From positions 49,975,563 to 50,039,562 of the forward strand of contig NC_059080.1 of the NCBI RefSeq assembly GCF_020497125.1: 64,000 bases of DNA, given 5' to 3'. This document shows positions 47,247-58,690 of the stretch, piece by piece. Made by a program: the position numbers and the translations under genes. Position 1 is the first letter of the stretch; every line of letters starts with the position of its first letter. The notes beneath the pieces were generated by a model. It saw only the letters and a list, made by a program, of their open reading frames with translations, was not told the DNA's origin and searched no databases. This DNA comes from Mauremys mutica (taxonomy: Eukaryota; Chordata; Testudines; Geoemydidae).

Positions 47247-47800
47247 TTTGTTATATAACCCTTTTGCTGATTTTTAAAGTGTGACATAAACAGGACAGGT
47301 GAAATATTATGTAAAGCAACCATAAACACATGAAAAGACCTAGGTTTACAATTTATGATTAAAACTCTACTATCTACACAACATACATAGACATAAAATG
47401 TAAAAACTTACATAACTTAGGGTATGTCTACACTACAAGAGTAGTTCGATTTAACTTAGGTCGAATTTGTGGATTCGACCTTATGAAGTTGAATTTGTGT
47501 ATCCACACTAAGGACACTAATTCGACTTTGTGAGTCCACACTAACGGGGCAAGCGTCGACATTGGAAGCGGTGCATTCTGGGCAGCTATCCCACAGTTCC
47601 CGCAGTCCCCGCTTCCCATTGGAATGCTGGGTAGAGCCCCCAATGCCTGCTGGGGGAAAAATGTGTCGAGGGTGGTTTTGGGTAACTGTCGTCATTCAAC
47701 CGTCACTCCCACCCGCCCTCCCTCCCTGAAAGCGCCTGCGGGAAATCTGTTCACGCACTTTTCTGGTCAGTGACAGCGCGGATGCCACAGCACTGCGAGC

Positions 47801-49084
47801 ATGGAGCCCGCTGCGATCATCGCTGCACTTATGGCCGTTGTCAACTCCTTGCACCTTATCGTCCACCTCTTTCACAGTCAGCTGCTGAGAAATCGGGCGA
47901 GGAGGCTCCGGCAGCGCGGTGAGGACATGAAGTGTCAGAGTGGCACAGACCTCTCACAAAGCACGGGATCCCGCGCCGCGGAGATCATGGTGGCAATGGG
48001 TCACGTTCATGCTGTGGAACGGCGATTCTGGGCCCGGGAAACAAGTACGGACTGGTGGGACCGCATAGTGCTGCGGGTCTGGGATGAATCACAGTGGCTG
48101 CGAAACTTCAGGATGCGTAAGGGCACTTTCCTTGAACTCTGTGACTTGCTGTCCCCTGCCCTGAAGCGCCAGGACACCCGCATGCGAGCAGCCCTGACTG
48201 TGCAGAAGCGAGTAGCCATAGCCCTCTGGAAACTTGCAACACCAGACAGCTACCGGTCAGTAGCGAACCACTTTGGCGTGGGCAAATCTACCGTGGGGGT
48301 TGCTGTGATGCAAGTAGCCCACGCAATCGTTGACCTACTGCTCTCAAAGGTAGTGACCCTGGGAAACGTCCAGGTCATCATAGATGGCTTCGCCGCGATG
48401 GGATTCCCAAACTGCGGTGGGGCTATAGATGGGACTCACATCCCTATCCTGGGACCGGCCCACCAGGCCAGCCAGTATATTAACCGAAAGGGCTACTTTT
48501 CAATGGTGCTGCAAGCACTGGTGGACCATAGGGGACGTTTTACCAACATCTAGGTCGGGTGGCCGGGCAAGGTTCATGACGCGCGTGTTTTCAGGAACTC
48601 TTGTCTGTTTAGACGCCTGCAGGAAGGTAGTTTCTTCCCGGACCACAAAATAACTGTTGGGGATGTGGAGATGCCTACAGTGATCCTCGGGGACCCAGCC
48701 TACCTGCTAATGCCCTGCCTCATGAAGCCCTATACAGGCGCCCTGGACAGTGACAAAGAACTCTTCAACTACCGGCTGAGCAAGTGCAGAATGGTGGTGG
48801 AGTGTGCTTTCGGACGTCTCAAGGGGAGATGGAGGAGCTTACTGACTCGCTCGGATCTCAGCGAAACCAATATCCCCATTGTTATTGCAGCTTGCTGTGT
48901 GCTCCACAATCTCTGTGAGAGCAAGGGGGAGACCTTTATGGCGGGGTGGGAGGTTGAGGCAAATCGCCTGGCTGCTGATTACGCTCAGCCAGACACCCGT
49001 GCGATTAGAAGAGCCCAGCGGGAAGCGCTGTGCAGTCGGGAGGCTATGAAAGCTAGGTTCCTCAGAGAGCAGGGTAACCTATGA
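47801..49084 (+). pseudogene. Harbinger transposase, copy 2 (one nonsense codon)
   Basis: 428 codons in a single frame with one internal stop, TAG at 48551-48553, where copy 1 reads a sense codon. The catalytic context is as in copy 1: GGAIDGTH, VHDARVF (after the stop), GDPAYLL and RMVVECAFGRLKGRW. It does not have the one-base deletion of copy 1. The two copies therefore broke independently. Confidence 0.9.
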
Positions 49085-49872
49085 CTGTCCAGTCTCTTTA
49101 CAGAGAAGCTGAACCTGCCCCTGTTTGTTACTATTGACTTTTTTTTGCGGTTACATACCCCGTTCACCAGGTTTCCCCCCTTCCAACAGACGTTTAAAAA
49201 TAAAGTTAATGGAACATTGTTAATTAACAAAGTTTTCTTTACTAACAAATTTGCGTTAAAGGGTTCAAACAGGGACGCAGACTGTGGTGGGTACGGTGTG
49301 CAGTGATGTACAGACCGCTTCTACACTCGAGGACTGACAGGCTCCTGCTCCTATAGTGGTCTCCGGGGGGAGGACGGTTACAGGAGGGTGTGCAGGAAGG
49401 GGTGGGTTTGCAGGAAGAGGTGAGGGGTGTGTGGGAAGGGTGAGTAGGTGTAGGGGGATGAGGGCTCTGGCTGGGGCTCAGGGCATTGGAGAGGCTCATG
49501 GCTAGGGTGGAAGGGCATGGTAAGGGCAGCCTGCCTTGCCATTTGTGGATGCCAGGTGCTAGGACCCTGGGGCAGCATACACCTCCCAGACTGACCTGGG
49601 GCAGCAGACACCTCCCAGACTGACCCCGGTGCCTAGTGACTGCACTCTCTGTGTGACCTGCTGTTGATCCTGCCCCCATGTCTGTACCCTGGTAATGGTG
49701 GCTGTCCTATGCAATTAACAAACCCCTCCCCCCCCTTCACACAAAGTCTTCTGCAAAGAAACATGACAGAAAAAGGAATTAACAGCAAACTATTTTTAAT
49801 ACTCAACTACACAGTTGGGGGATGAAACTGGGATTTGGGATTGGGTGAGCCAGGAAGGGAAGCAATTCTCAA

Positions 49873-51796
49873 ACTTTAGGGAATGAGAGCTGTTTGGTAC
49901 ATGAGCGCTCTGCTGGGGTGGAGTGACAGTTTTCACGGCCCCTAGCGCCTCTCCTTCTTGTTATTTTGGGTGAGGGGGGGACAGGACTTTGTGGCGGGGG
50001 AGGGCAGTTGCAGATACAGTTCAGGGGGGCTCTCTGCTCCTGCCTGCGGTCCTGCAGAACATCCACAAGGCGCCGGAGCGTGTCCGTTTGCTCCCTCATT
50101 AGGCCAAGTAGCGTTTGAGTCGACTGCTGGTCTTCCTGCCGCCACCTGTCCTCCTGTTCGCTGTGTGAGCACTGGTACTGAGAGAGGGTCTCCCTCCACT
50201 GGCTCTGCTGGGCCGCCTCGGCTCTGGAGCAGGCCATCAGTTCAGCGAACATCTCGTCCCGCCTTTCACCGCCTAATCTTTGCCAGCCTCTGTGAGGGGG
50301 ATGCCGGGGCAGGTCGGGAAACAGCCGCAGCTGTGTGATGGGGAAAAAGGAAGTGATTTCCTTGCAAAGATACATGTTTGCGAACACTGAACACAGTCTA
50401 GTCTGTCTATGTGAACAATACCATACACGGCACCTATCTCATGCGCTCTCAGGACAAGTTCGAATTTTCGGCATTCGCTTTCATTGCCTGGGGTCTTGCA
50501 CTGGAGAACAGACAAATGGAGCAGGACAGCAGAATCCGTGTAGCAGCCAGGCCCGGTAAGCCGTAAACTTTAGGCTGCTTAAAAGTTAATGTATAGCAGT
50601 GCCCTCCTGCTGCAGGCAATCCTGAAATCATAAACTCTGACCCTGTTCCTCGCGGCTGTCCCCGGGAAAGATCCCTGTATGCTTTCCCTCTGCAGCCTCC
50701 ACCACGTGGCTGTTAAACAACGCTTATTGTTATGCAAAGGAAAAGTGAAGCATTCCCACTAGTAACATTACACTAATTCCCCTAATTAGATGCAGCAGTC
50801 GCCGAGCGAGATCACCCTGAGGCGGGTCACTAAGACAGACAGAGCGTATGCTGCGTGAAACCCTGCACAGACCAGGGCCCTATGCTGCCATGCTCGTGGA
50901 GGCAATGCTCCCACTGTACGTGAGGATAGCCTGGCGCGGAAGAGTGTGCTTCCACGGAGCACCCAATAAGGCACCTCTCCCCAGGAACCTCCTGCGGAGG
51001 CTTTGAGTACCTCTACGAGAGCTTGGAACTCTCCCAAGAGGATTTCTGTTCTATCCCCATATGCATTGACCTTCTTTTCATATAGTTTTTATTCCTGTTT
51101 TTTAAAAAAATAAATGTTTACATGTTTATAGCACTTACCGACTGATCCTTCCCCTGATTCAGAGTCCGGGTTAACGGCCGGGGAGGGTTGGTAGGGGATC
51201 TCTGTGAGGGTGATGAAGAGATCCTGGCTGTCGGGGAAATCAGTATTGTAAGCGCTGTCGCCTGCCTCGTCCTCCACAAACCCTTCCTCATCTTCCCCAT
51301 CCGCGAACATCGCCGAGAAACTGCCCCTCGACACTATCCCATCCTCAGAGTCCACGGTCACTGGTGGGGCAGTGGTGGCAGACCCACCGAGAATGGCATG
51401 CAGTGCCTCGTAGAAGCGGCATGTCTGGGGCTGGGCTCCGGAGCGTCCGTTTGCCGCTTTGATTTTTTGGTAGCCTTGTCTCAGGTCCTTGATTTTCACG
51501 CGGCACTGCGTTGCATCCCGGCTGTATCCTCTGAGTGCCATGGCTTTGGAGACCTTCTCGTAGGTCTTTGCATTCCGTTTTTTGGAGCGCAGCTCCGAAA
51601 GCACAGACTCATCGCCCCACACAGCGATCAGATCCAAGACTTCCCGGTCAGTCCATGCTGGGGCCCTCTTTCTACTCTGAGATTGCATGGACCCCTCTGC
51701 TGGAGAGCTCTGCATCGTTGCTGGTGCTGCTGAGCTCGCCCCGATGTCCAACCAGGAATTGAGATTCAAACTGGCCAAACAGGAAAAGGAATTCAA
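49873..51796 (-). pseudogene. Harbinger Myb/SANT-type gene, copy 2
   Basis: Exon 1 (51796-51139) is intact, with AWTDREVLDLIAVWG and the same length as in copy 1 (658 bases). The donor GTAAGT is at 51138-51133. The acceptor (CACACAG, 50332) is kept, but exon 2 has a TGA 22 codons in, plus an 8-base deletion in the basic segment compared with copy 1, so the coiled-coil part is lost. The coiled-coil text is still readable in another frame at about 50255-49900. Confidence 0.75.
50790..51085 (+). pseudogene. Third Harbinger gene, copy 2 (two small deletions)
   Basis: Same position as 40152-40454 of copy 1, with an acceptor-like CTAATTAG directly before the ATG. Two 2-base deletions (near 50840 and 51003) break the frame; a further short in-frame loss lies near 51030. 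The substitutions outside the deletions are mostly silent, so the gene was under protein-level selection before this copy decayed. Confidence 0.6.
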
Positions 51797-52234
51797 ATTT
51801 TCCCGGGGCTTTTCCTGTATGGCTGGTCAGAACATCTGAGCTCGGACTGCTGTCCAGAGCGTCAACAGAGTGGTGCACTGTGGGATAGCTGCCGGAGCTA
51901 CTAAGGTCGATTTCCGTCCACACATAGGCTAACTCGACATAGCCATGTTGAATTTAGCACTACTCCCCTCGTCGGGGTGGAGTACCGAATTCGAACTAAA
52001 GAGCCCTCTAGGTCGAACTAATTAGCTTCCTGGTGTGGACGGCTGCAAGGTTAAATCGAATTAACGCTGCTAAATTCGACAAACTCCTAGTGTAGACCAG
52101 GCCTTAGAAACAGTAGCCAATCAGTTGTTTTAATTGTCATATTTGAATTCAGCACATCAAAATACATAATAAATAGCACATTTTATCTCTGAAGCAGATG
52201 ACTTCTCAAATTGTAGACCAGTGTTTCTTGTTAT

Positions 52235-53470
52235 TTATGACGGGTTGGATTAAAACCAAGGCACAAGGTTTGAATTAAGGGGAGGAGACAACGTGTCTGT
52301 GTAAGCAGTCTGAATGAGCTCTCCCCTGACATCTAGTGGTGAGCTGTGGAAAAAGACTTCAGATGCTGATCTCATTCGCATGGACACCCCCACTCCCCCC
52401 ACCCCGCTTAGGTGCTCAGCATGATGGGATTGCTTGCCCAAAAGATCACTTGTGGCTGGTGTTGGATTCCCAGTCTCCTTGTTATTGGAGCAGGAGTAAT
52501 ATAGGGTTGTTTATCCTTGTTTTGTGAACCGAGGGCAGCAGAACTATACATGGCATACCCCAATGGAGGGACTCACCCTCACTTAAATGGCACTCACTAG
52601 GCAGGGGACACCATTTGACCCTGCCTCTTGTCATGGTATAATAAGAGTTAATTAAGAGTTTTATTGCACACTACAGAGCTGAAATCACAGATACCTAGGT
52701 CTAAGTATTAGTCCTACATTGGGACAATGTCTCTATTGCAAAAGACTGCCTAGCATGCACCAGCAGTGAGGCTCCCTCACTAACAGCTGAAATCACTGAG
52801 AGCTGTGTTAAGTGTAGGAGGTTCCTGAAGATATCTTGGTGAGTGGCCAGTAGGGCAGCTGGTGGAGAGGCATGGGAAGCAGTCAGCAGAGAAGCTGGTG
52901 GAGAGGGCAGAGCCCTGCAGATGTGTGGCAACTGGCCACTGGGGTGACGAGCCGTGCAGCATGTAAGATGCCTCCTTATCTCCCCTCCCTGCCCACCTTC
53001 CACACAGGATGAGAGGTGAACTCTGTGGATGAATCTCTGAACTCTGAGGCTGCACCCAGCAAGGACAGCAACTGAGTGGGGCACAGAGAAGGGATGGGCA
53101 CGTTAAGGGGACTCTTGGGTTGCTGGACTTAAGACCCGAGAGGAAAAGGAAACTGCTCAACTTACTTGGGGGGGGGGGGGCTTTTGCTCATGGTTTGGGT
53201 TTATGAACCCTAGTTGCAGTGTTTTCCCAAATTAATGCTGAGTTAATTCCCTCCTTTTATTAAAAGTTTTGCTACACTCAGACTCTGAGCTTGGATAGGG
53301 GAAACATTGCCTCTTAGAGGCACCCAGGGGGTGGTGTGTAATTATCACAGGGCACTGGGTGGGGGCTCGAGCCAGTTTTGTGTTGTATTGTTGAAAAGGA
53401 ACCCCTAGATACTGAACCCGGCCCTTGTTGCTGCTGGATCCACCTGGCAGAAGGGTTACATCTGCATAGG
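52235..53470. repeat. LTR-like dispersed repeat
   Basis: Text such as GACGGGTTGGAT (52239-52250), GCAAAAGACTGCCTAGCATG (52738-52757) and ACTGAACCCGGCCCTTGTTG (53413-53432) belongs to a repeat I know from turtles, probably a retroelement LTR or leader. I cannot place its ends. No coding potential. Confidence 0.35.
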
Positions 53471-54172
53471 GACTAAATTATAATTTTTGCTCTAGGTTTA
53501 TTTGTGCAGATTTGAAAATAAGTCTGTGGAAAATAAAATGTAGAACTAACATGCAGAAAACTGTGAAATTACAATGAAACAGTTCCTGCAACATTAAAGC
53601 AACATGAACATGTATATGTAAAATCAACCAGCCAAAGGAGGATTTTTAAAAGGTATATATTTTGTTGTGGGAAAAAAAAATTAGAACTGATAAACATAGC
53701 TCTGATTACCCTAGTTGTTCAATCAATTCTTTTGTCTTCCCCTCTGTCCCAAACTCAGACACCAGTATTCTCTATTCCACCTATTTAGAGAGAGTTTTGA
53801 ACACAAAACTCCAACATGTATGAAATTAAGATCCCTGGGGTTTTTTGTTTTGTATTTCCAGTAGGGCTGTCAAGTGAATAAAAAAATAAATCATGATTAA
53901 TCGCACAATTAAAAAAATAATTTGTGCAATTAATTGTGCAGTTAATCAAATACTGCTTATTTAAATATTTTTGGATGTTTTCTACATTTTCAAATATTGA
54001 TTTCAATTATAACACAGTACTAAGTGTACAGTGCTCAGTTTATATTTTTACAAATATTTGCACTGTAAAAAAGAAATAGTATTGTTCAATTCACCCTAAT
54101 ACAAGTACTGTAGTGCAATCTCTATCATGGAAGCTGAATTTACAAATGTAGAATTATGTAAAAAAAACTGCA

Positions 54173-54232
54173 AAGAGTCCTGTGGCACTTTATAGACTAA
54201 CAGACGTATTGAAGCATGAGCTTTCGTGGGTG
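54173..54232. mobile_element. Penelope-type terminal fragment
   Basis: AAGAGTCCTGTGGCACTTTA to CTTTCGTGGGTG, a 60-base piece of the hairpin family, with AAAAACTGCA duplicated on both sides (54163-54172 and 54233-54242). Confidence 0.75.
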
Positions 54233-54514
54233 AAAAACTGCATTAAAAAATAAAACAATGTAAAACTTTAGAGACTCCAAGTCCACTCAGTCCTATTTCT
54301 TGTTCAGCCAATCCCCCAGACAAACACGATTGTCTACATTACCGGAGATAATGCTGCCTGCTTCTTGTTTTTAATGTCACCTGAAAGCGAGAGCAGGCAT
54401 TTGCATGGCACTGTTGTAGCTGGCATCACAAGATCTTTAGGGCATTTGGCACGTAAATATTCATATGTCCCTTCATGCTAAAACCACCATTCCAGAGGGC
54501 ATGCGTCCATGCTG

Positions 54515-54597
54515 ATCATAGAATCATAGGCTATTAGGGTTGGAAGAGACCTCAGAAGGTCATCTAGTCAAATCCCCTGCTCAAAGCAGGATCAACA
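54515..54597 (-). mobile_element. CR1 3' tail fragment
   Basis: CATAGAATCATAGGC to GCTCAAAGCAGGATCAACAC, the last about 80 bases of a CR1 on the minus strand. It lies within the hAT transposase remnant. Confidence 0.75.
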
Positions 54598-54996
54598 CCT
54601 GATGACAAATTCTGCTTGATAACAATCCAAAGCAGAGTGGACTGATGTATGTTCATTTTCATTATCTGAGTCAGATGCCACCAACAAAAGGTTGATTTTC
54701 TTTTTTGGTGGTTCAAGTTCTGTAGTGTCCACATCGGAGTGTTGCTCTTTTAATACTTCTGAAAGCATGCTCCACATCTCGTCCCTCTAAGATTTTGGAA
54801 GGCACTTCAGATTCTTAAATCTTGGTTCGAGTGCCATAGCTATCTTTAGAAATCTCACACTGGTACCTTCTTTGCGTTTTGTGAAATCTGCAGTGAAAGT
54901 GTTAAAACAAACTACATGTGCTGGGTCATCATCGGAGACTGCTATAACATGAAATATATGGCAGCATGTGGGTAAAACAGAGCAGGAGACATACAA
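54592..54996 (-). pseudogene. hAT transposase C-terminal remnant
   Basis: Two short frames read AMALEPRFKNLKCLPKS (54996-54787) and, after a break, WSMLSEVLKEQHSDVDTTEL with KKKINLLLVASDSDNENEH (54777-54592). These are typical of the region just before the hAT dimerisation domain. The rest of the transposase is missing, replaced by the inverted arms. Confidence 0.75.
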
Positions 54997-55684
54997 TTTT
55001 CCCCCAACGAGTTCAGTTACACATTTAATTAATGCATTATTCTTTTAAACGAGTGACAGCAGCATGGAAGCATGTCCCCTGGAATGGTGGCCGAAGCATG
55101 AAGGGGAATACGAATGTTTAGCATATTTGACGCAAATACCTTGCAATGCTGGCTACAAAAGTGCCATGTGAACACGTTCTCACTTTCAGGTGACACTGTA
55201 AATAAGAAGCAGGCAGCATTATGTCCCGTAAATTTAAACAAACTTGTTTATCTTCACAATTCGCTGAACAAGAAGTAGGACTGTGTGGACTTGAAGGTGC
55301 TAAAGTTTTACACTGTTTTGTTTTTGAGTGCAGTTATATAACATTTACATTTGTAAGTTGCACTTTCACGATAGAGATTGCACTACAGTACTTGTATGAG
55401 GAACTGAAAAATACTATTTCTTTTGTTTATCATTTTTAGAGTGCAAATATTTGTAATAAATATAAAGTGAGCTCTGTACACTTTGTATTCTGTGTTGTAA
55501 TTGAAATCAATTTATTTGAAGATGTAGAAAAACATCAAAAAATATTTAAGAAATTTCAATTGGTATTCTATTCCTTAACTGTACAATTAAAACTGAGATT
55601 AATCGCAGTTGACTCATGTGATTAACTCAAAAATTAATCTCGATTTAAAAATAATCGTGATTAATCGACGGCCCTAATTTCCAG

Positions 55685-56279
55685 AATAGATTAGATCCTC
55701 CTCTTAAGAAACCTGCCAACATTTTGCAAATCATATCTATATAGCAGATTGTTAATAACTCATAGGGGAGAGGAAGAGTCAGATGGGGGACAAAAATTAA
55801 ACAGAGGCACCAAAAGATTCCATATGAGAAGAGACTAAAAAGACTGGCATAGATGCCGACTCACCACCGGCAGCCAAGCTCTCCTCCCTTCAGCACCGCC
55901 CGCCCGCCAGCGACCCCGCTGATCATCTCCTCTCTCTCTCTCCCAGTGCCTCCTGCACACTGATTGAAGTATATAAATAATAGATAGTAGATAAAGAAAA
56001 TAAATTGGACCCACTTATTTTCCTTCTCTCATAATACAAGAACAATGATATTCTCAATTTAACTGAATAGTAGGAAATTTAAAAGTAGAAGATGGAAATG
56101 CTTCTTTGGAGTGTACTGCCACAAGATATTCACCAAGGCCAACATTTTAGTAGGACTTAAAAATTAGTAGACAAAACAAGAACATCCACATTTACATTGG
56201 ATGGGATTTTCTTTTCAAGTTAGAAGGAATATAAACTCTCATGCTTCATGGCATAAAACAGTCACTAACTGAGTGAGGT
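55685..56279. other. Interval without recognised genes
   Basis: AT-rich, with a short GC-rich patch and a TC run near 55930-55945. No frame or repeat that I can name. Confidence 0.4.
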
Positions 56280-56395
56280 TAGGAAGAAACATTTCTTTTT
56301 AAGTCACTTTGCCTCTCTGTTCCTCACTTTCCCCATCTGTAAAATGGGAATAATGAAACTGACCTTCTTTGTAAAGTGCTCTGAAATACACAGCA
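56280..56395 (+). mobile_element. MIR-like SINE fragment
   Basis: TTTCCCCATCTGTAAAATGG (56328-56347) followed by GTAAAGTGCTCTGAAATAC is characteristic of MIR-type SINEs. Older than its neighbours, judged by its changes. Confidence 0.7.
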
Positions 56396-57438
56396 TTTCT
56401 TGTTTCTCCTCTGAAGCATTTGCTATTGGCTATTCTCAAAGGCAGACTACCAGACTAGATGGTTTGCCAGTCAGATATGGCAATTCCTCTGTCCCTAAAC
56501 TAACTGCCTTATAGGCTGATGATACTCTTCCAAATGCTTTCCCATGCCTGGGTATCTATGTTCACAATTCCCACTTCTATTGAGTAGACCAGAATACCAA
56601 TGGAGACTCAAAGATCAAGAACACCTTTGCTGCAGATGATCACTCCCATCATAGAATACAACATAGTGGACACAGATCCTATTTCCCTTTGAGGGCTTGT
56701 CTACACTTACCAGTAGATCAGCACTGCTGCAATCAATGAAGCGAGTGTCAATTTAGCTGGTCTGGTGATGACATGCTAAATCAATGGGAGAGCACTTTCC
56801 CATTGATTTGTGTACTCCACTTCCCTGAGAAGCGTATGGGAGAGTGTCTCCCGTCAACTTCCCTTCGACATAGTGCAGTATAGCCACCGCGATAAGTGGA
56901 TCTAACTACATCTACTTCAATTACATTATTCACGTAACTGAAGTTGTGTAAGTTAGGTCAGTGGTTCTCAAATTTTTTTTTCCATGGACAACTTGAAAAT
57001 TGCTGAGGGTCTTGGTAGACCACTTAAATGATCTTTCCAAATGTTGTTTGTACCGTTAGCTAACTAATGTAAAGCAGGTTTCAGAGTAGCAGCCGTGTTA
57101 GTCTGTATCCACAAAAAGAACAGGAGTACTTGTGGCACCTTAGAGACTAACAAATTTATTTCAGCATAAGCTTTCATGGGCTACAGCTCACTTCTTCGGA
57201 TGCATAGAATGGAACACACAGACAGGAGATATTTATATATACAAAGAACATGAAAAGGTGGAAGTATGCATACCAACAGAAAGAGTCTAATCAATTGAGA
57301 TGAGCTATCATCAGCAGGAGAAAAAAAACTTTTGAAGTGATAATTGAGATGACCCATAGAAGGTGTGAGGAGAACTTAACAGAGGGAAATAGATTCAATT
57401 AGTGTAATGACCCAACCATTCCCAGTCTCTGTTTAAAA

Positions 57439-58690
57439 CTAAGTTGTATCGTTTATTTTTAAATATTCTCTAATAAACTTTATATCTAATTTGCATATTA
57501 ATTCGAGTTCAGCAGTCTCTCTTTGGAGTCTGTTCTTGAAGTTTTTTTGTTGCAAAATTGCCACCTTCAAGTCTGTCACTGAGTGGTTAGAGGAGTTGAA
57601 GTGTTCTCCTATTGGTTTTTGAATGTTATGATTCCTCATGTCAGATTTGTGTCCATTTATTCTTTTGCGTAGAGACTGTCCGGTTTGGCCAATGTAAATG
57701 GCAGAGGGGCACTGCTGGCACATGATGGCATATCACATTGGTAGATGTGCAGGTGAACGAGCCCCTGATGGTGTGGCTGATGTGATTAGGTCCTATGATG
57801 GTGTCACTTGAATAAATATGTGGACAGAGCTGGCATCGGGCTTTGTTGCAAGGATAGGTTCCTGGGTTAGTGTTTATGTTGTATGGTGTGCGGTTGCTAG
57901 TGAGTATTTGCTTCAGGTTGGGAGGCTGTCTGTAAGCTAGGACTGGCCTGTCTCCCAAGATCTGTGAGAGTGAGGGATCATCTTTAAGGATAGGTTGTAG
58001 ATCTTTGATGATGCGCTGGAGAGGTTTTAGTTGGGGGCTGTAGGTGATGGCTAGTGGTGTTCTGTTATCTTCTTTGTTGGGACTGTCCTGTAGTAGGTGG
58101 CTTCTGGGTACTCTTCTGGCTCTGTCAATCTGTTTTTTCACTTCAGCAGGTGGGTATTGTTTTAAGAATCAGAGGGGTAGCCGTGTTAGTCTGGTTCTGT
58201 AGAAGCAGCAAATAATCCTGTGGCACCTTATAGACTAACAGACGTTTTGCAGCTTGCATCCGAAGAAGTGGGTATTCACCCACGAAAGCTCATGCTGCAA
58301 AACGTCTGTTAGTCTATAAGGTGCCACAGGATTATTTATTGTTTTAAGAATGCTTGATAGAGATCCTGTAGGTGTTTATCTCTGTCTGAGGGATTGGAGC
58401 AAATATGGTTGTATCTTAGAGCTTGGCTGTAGACAATGGATCGTGTGATGTCCTGGATGGAAGCTGGAGGCATGTAGGTAAGTGTAGCGGTCAGTGGATT
58501 TCCGGTATAGGGTGGTGTTTATGTAACCATCGCTTATTAGCACAGTAGTGTCTAGGAAATGGACCACTTGTGTGGATTGGTCTAGGCTGAGGTTGATGGT
58601 GGGATGGAAATTGTTAAAATCACAGTGGAATTCCTTGAGGGCTTCTTTTCCATGGGTCCAGATGATGAAGATGTCATCAATGTAGCGCAA
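57439..58690 (-). pseudogene. Penelope RT and GIY-YIG endonuclease, truncated
   Basis: The RT part (58690-58376) begins at the catalytic box, RYIDDIFIIW, and continues with HFLDTTVLI and LYRKSTDRYTYLHASSFHP. The linker (58141-57641) includes LAYRQPPNLKQIL and CP..Cys-rich text (CQLCPHIY). The GIY-YIG domain (57723-57439) has IYIGQTGQSLRKRINGHK and PIGEHFNSSNH. The palyndromic insert and frameshifts break it, and the RT N-terminal half is missing. Confidence 0.85.
58170..58337. mobile_element. Penelope-type palindromic hairpin insertion, second copy
   Basis: ATTGTTTTAAGAAT is duplicated at 58156-58169 and 58338-58351. The insert has the same leader (GGGGTAGCCGTGTTAGTCTG) and inverted arms (58209-58254 and 58292-58337) as 42443-42663. 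It lies within the linker of the Penelope-like element. Confidence 0.88.

Larger units (their letters stand above)
47420..52103 (+). mobile_element. PIF/Harbinger transposon, copy 2
   Basis: The TIRs are GGGTATGTCTACACTAC at 47420 and the inverse of CTAGTGTAGACCAGGCC at 52103. They are flanked by TTA (47417-47419 and 52104-52106). Same gene order and orientation as copy 1 and 4684 bp long. It lies in the 3' region of the CACTG element, whose right TIR resumes at 52107. Both copies are full length, which is unusual for a superfamily mostly seen as MITEs. Confidence 0.95.
45000..52223 (+). mobile_element. DNA transposon with CACTG ends, interrupted by Harbinger copy 2
   Basis: The left end CACTGCTCTACA (45000) is matched by the inverse of TGTAGACCAGTG at the right end (52223). 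The inverted similarity extends about 150 bases: GTTGATTGGCTCTAG on the left against AGTAGCCAATCAG on the right, and further across the Harbinger junction. TTT flanks both ends (44997-44999, 52224-52226). CACTG ends with a 2-3 bp target site fit the CACTA/EnSpm (CMC) type. One large gene (45506-47198) lies inside. After removal of the Harbinger the element is about 2.5 kb. Confidence 0.7.
53862..55676 (-). mobile_element. Fold-back hAT transposon derivative
   Basis: TAGGGCTGTC at the left and the inverse of GACGGCCCTA at the right, with ATTTCCAG at 53854-53861 and 55677-55684 (8-bp TSD, as in hAT). About 600 bases at each end are inverted copies of each other (53862-54480 and about 55060-55676), so only the middle is unique. 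Remnants of the transposase C terminus are in the middle, and a Penelope-type fragment and a CR1 tail were inserted later. Confidence 0.85.
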
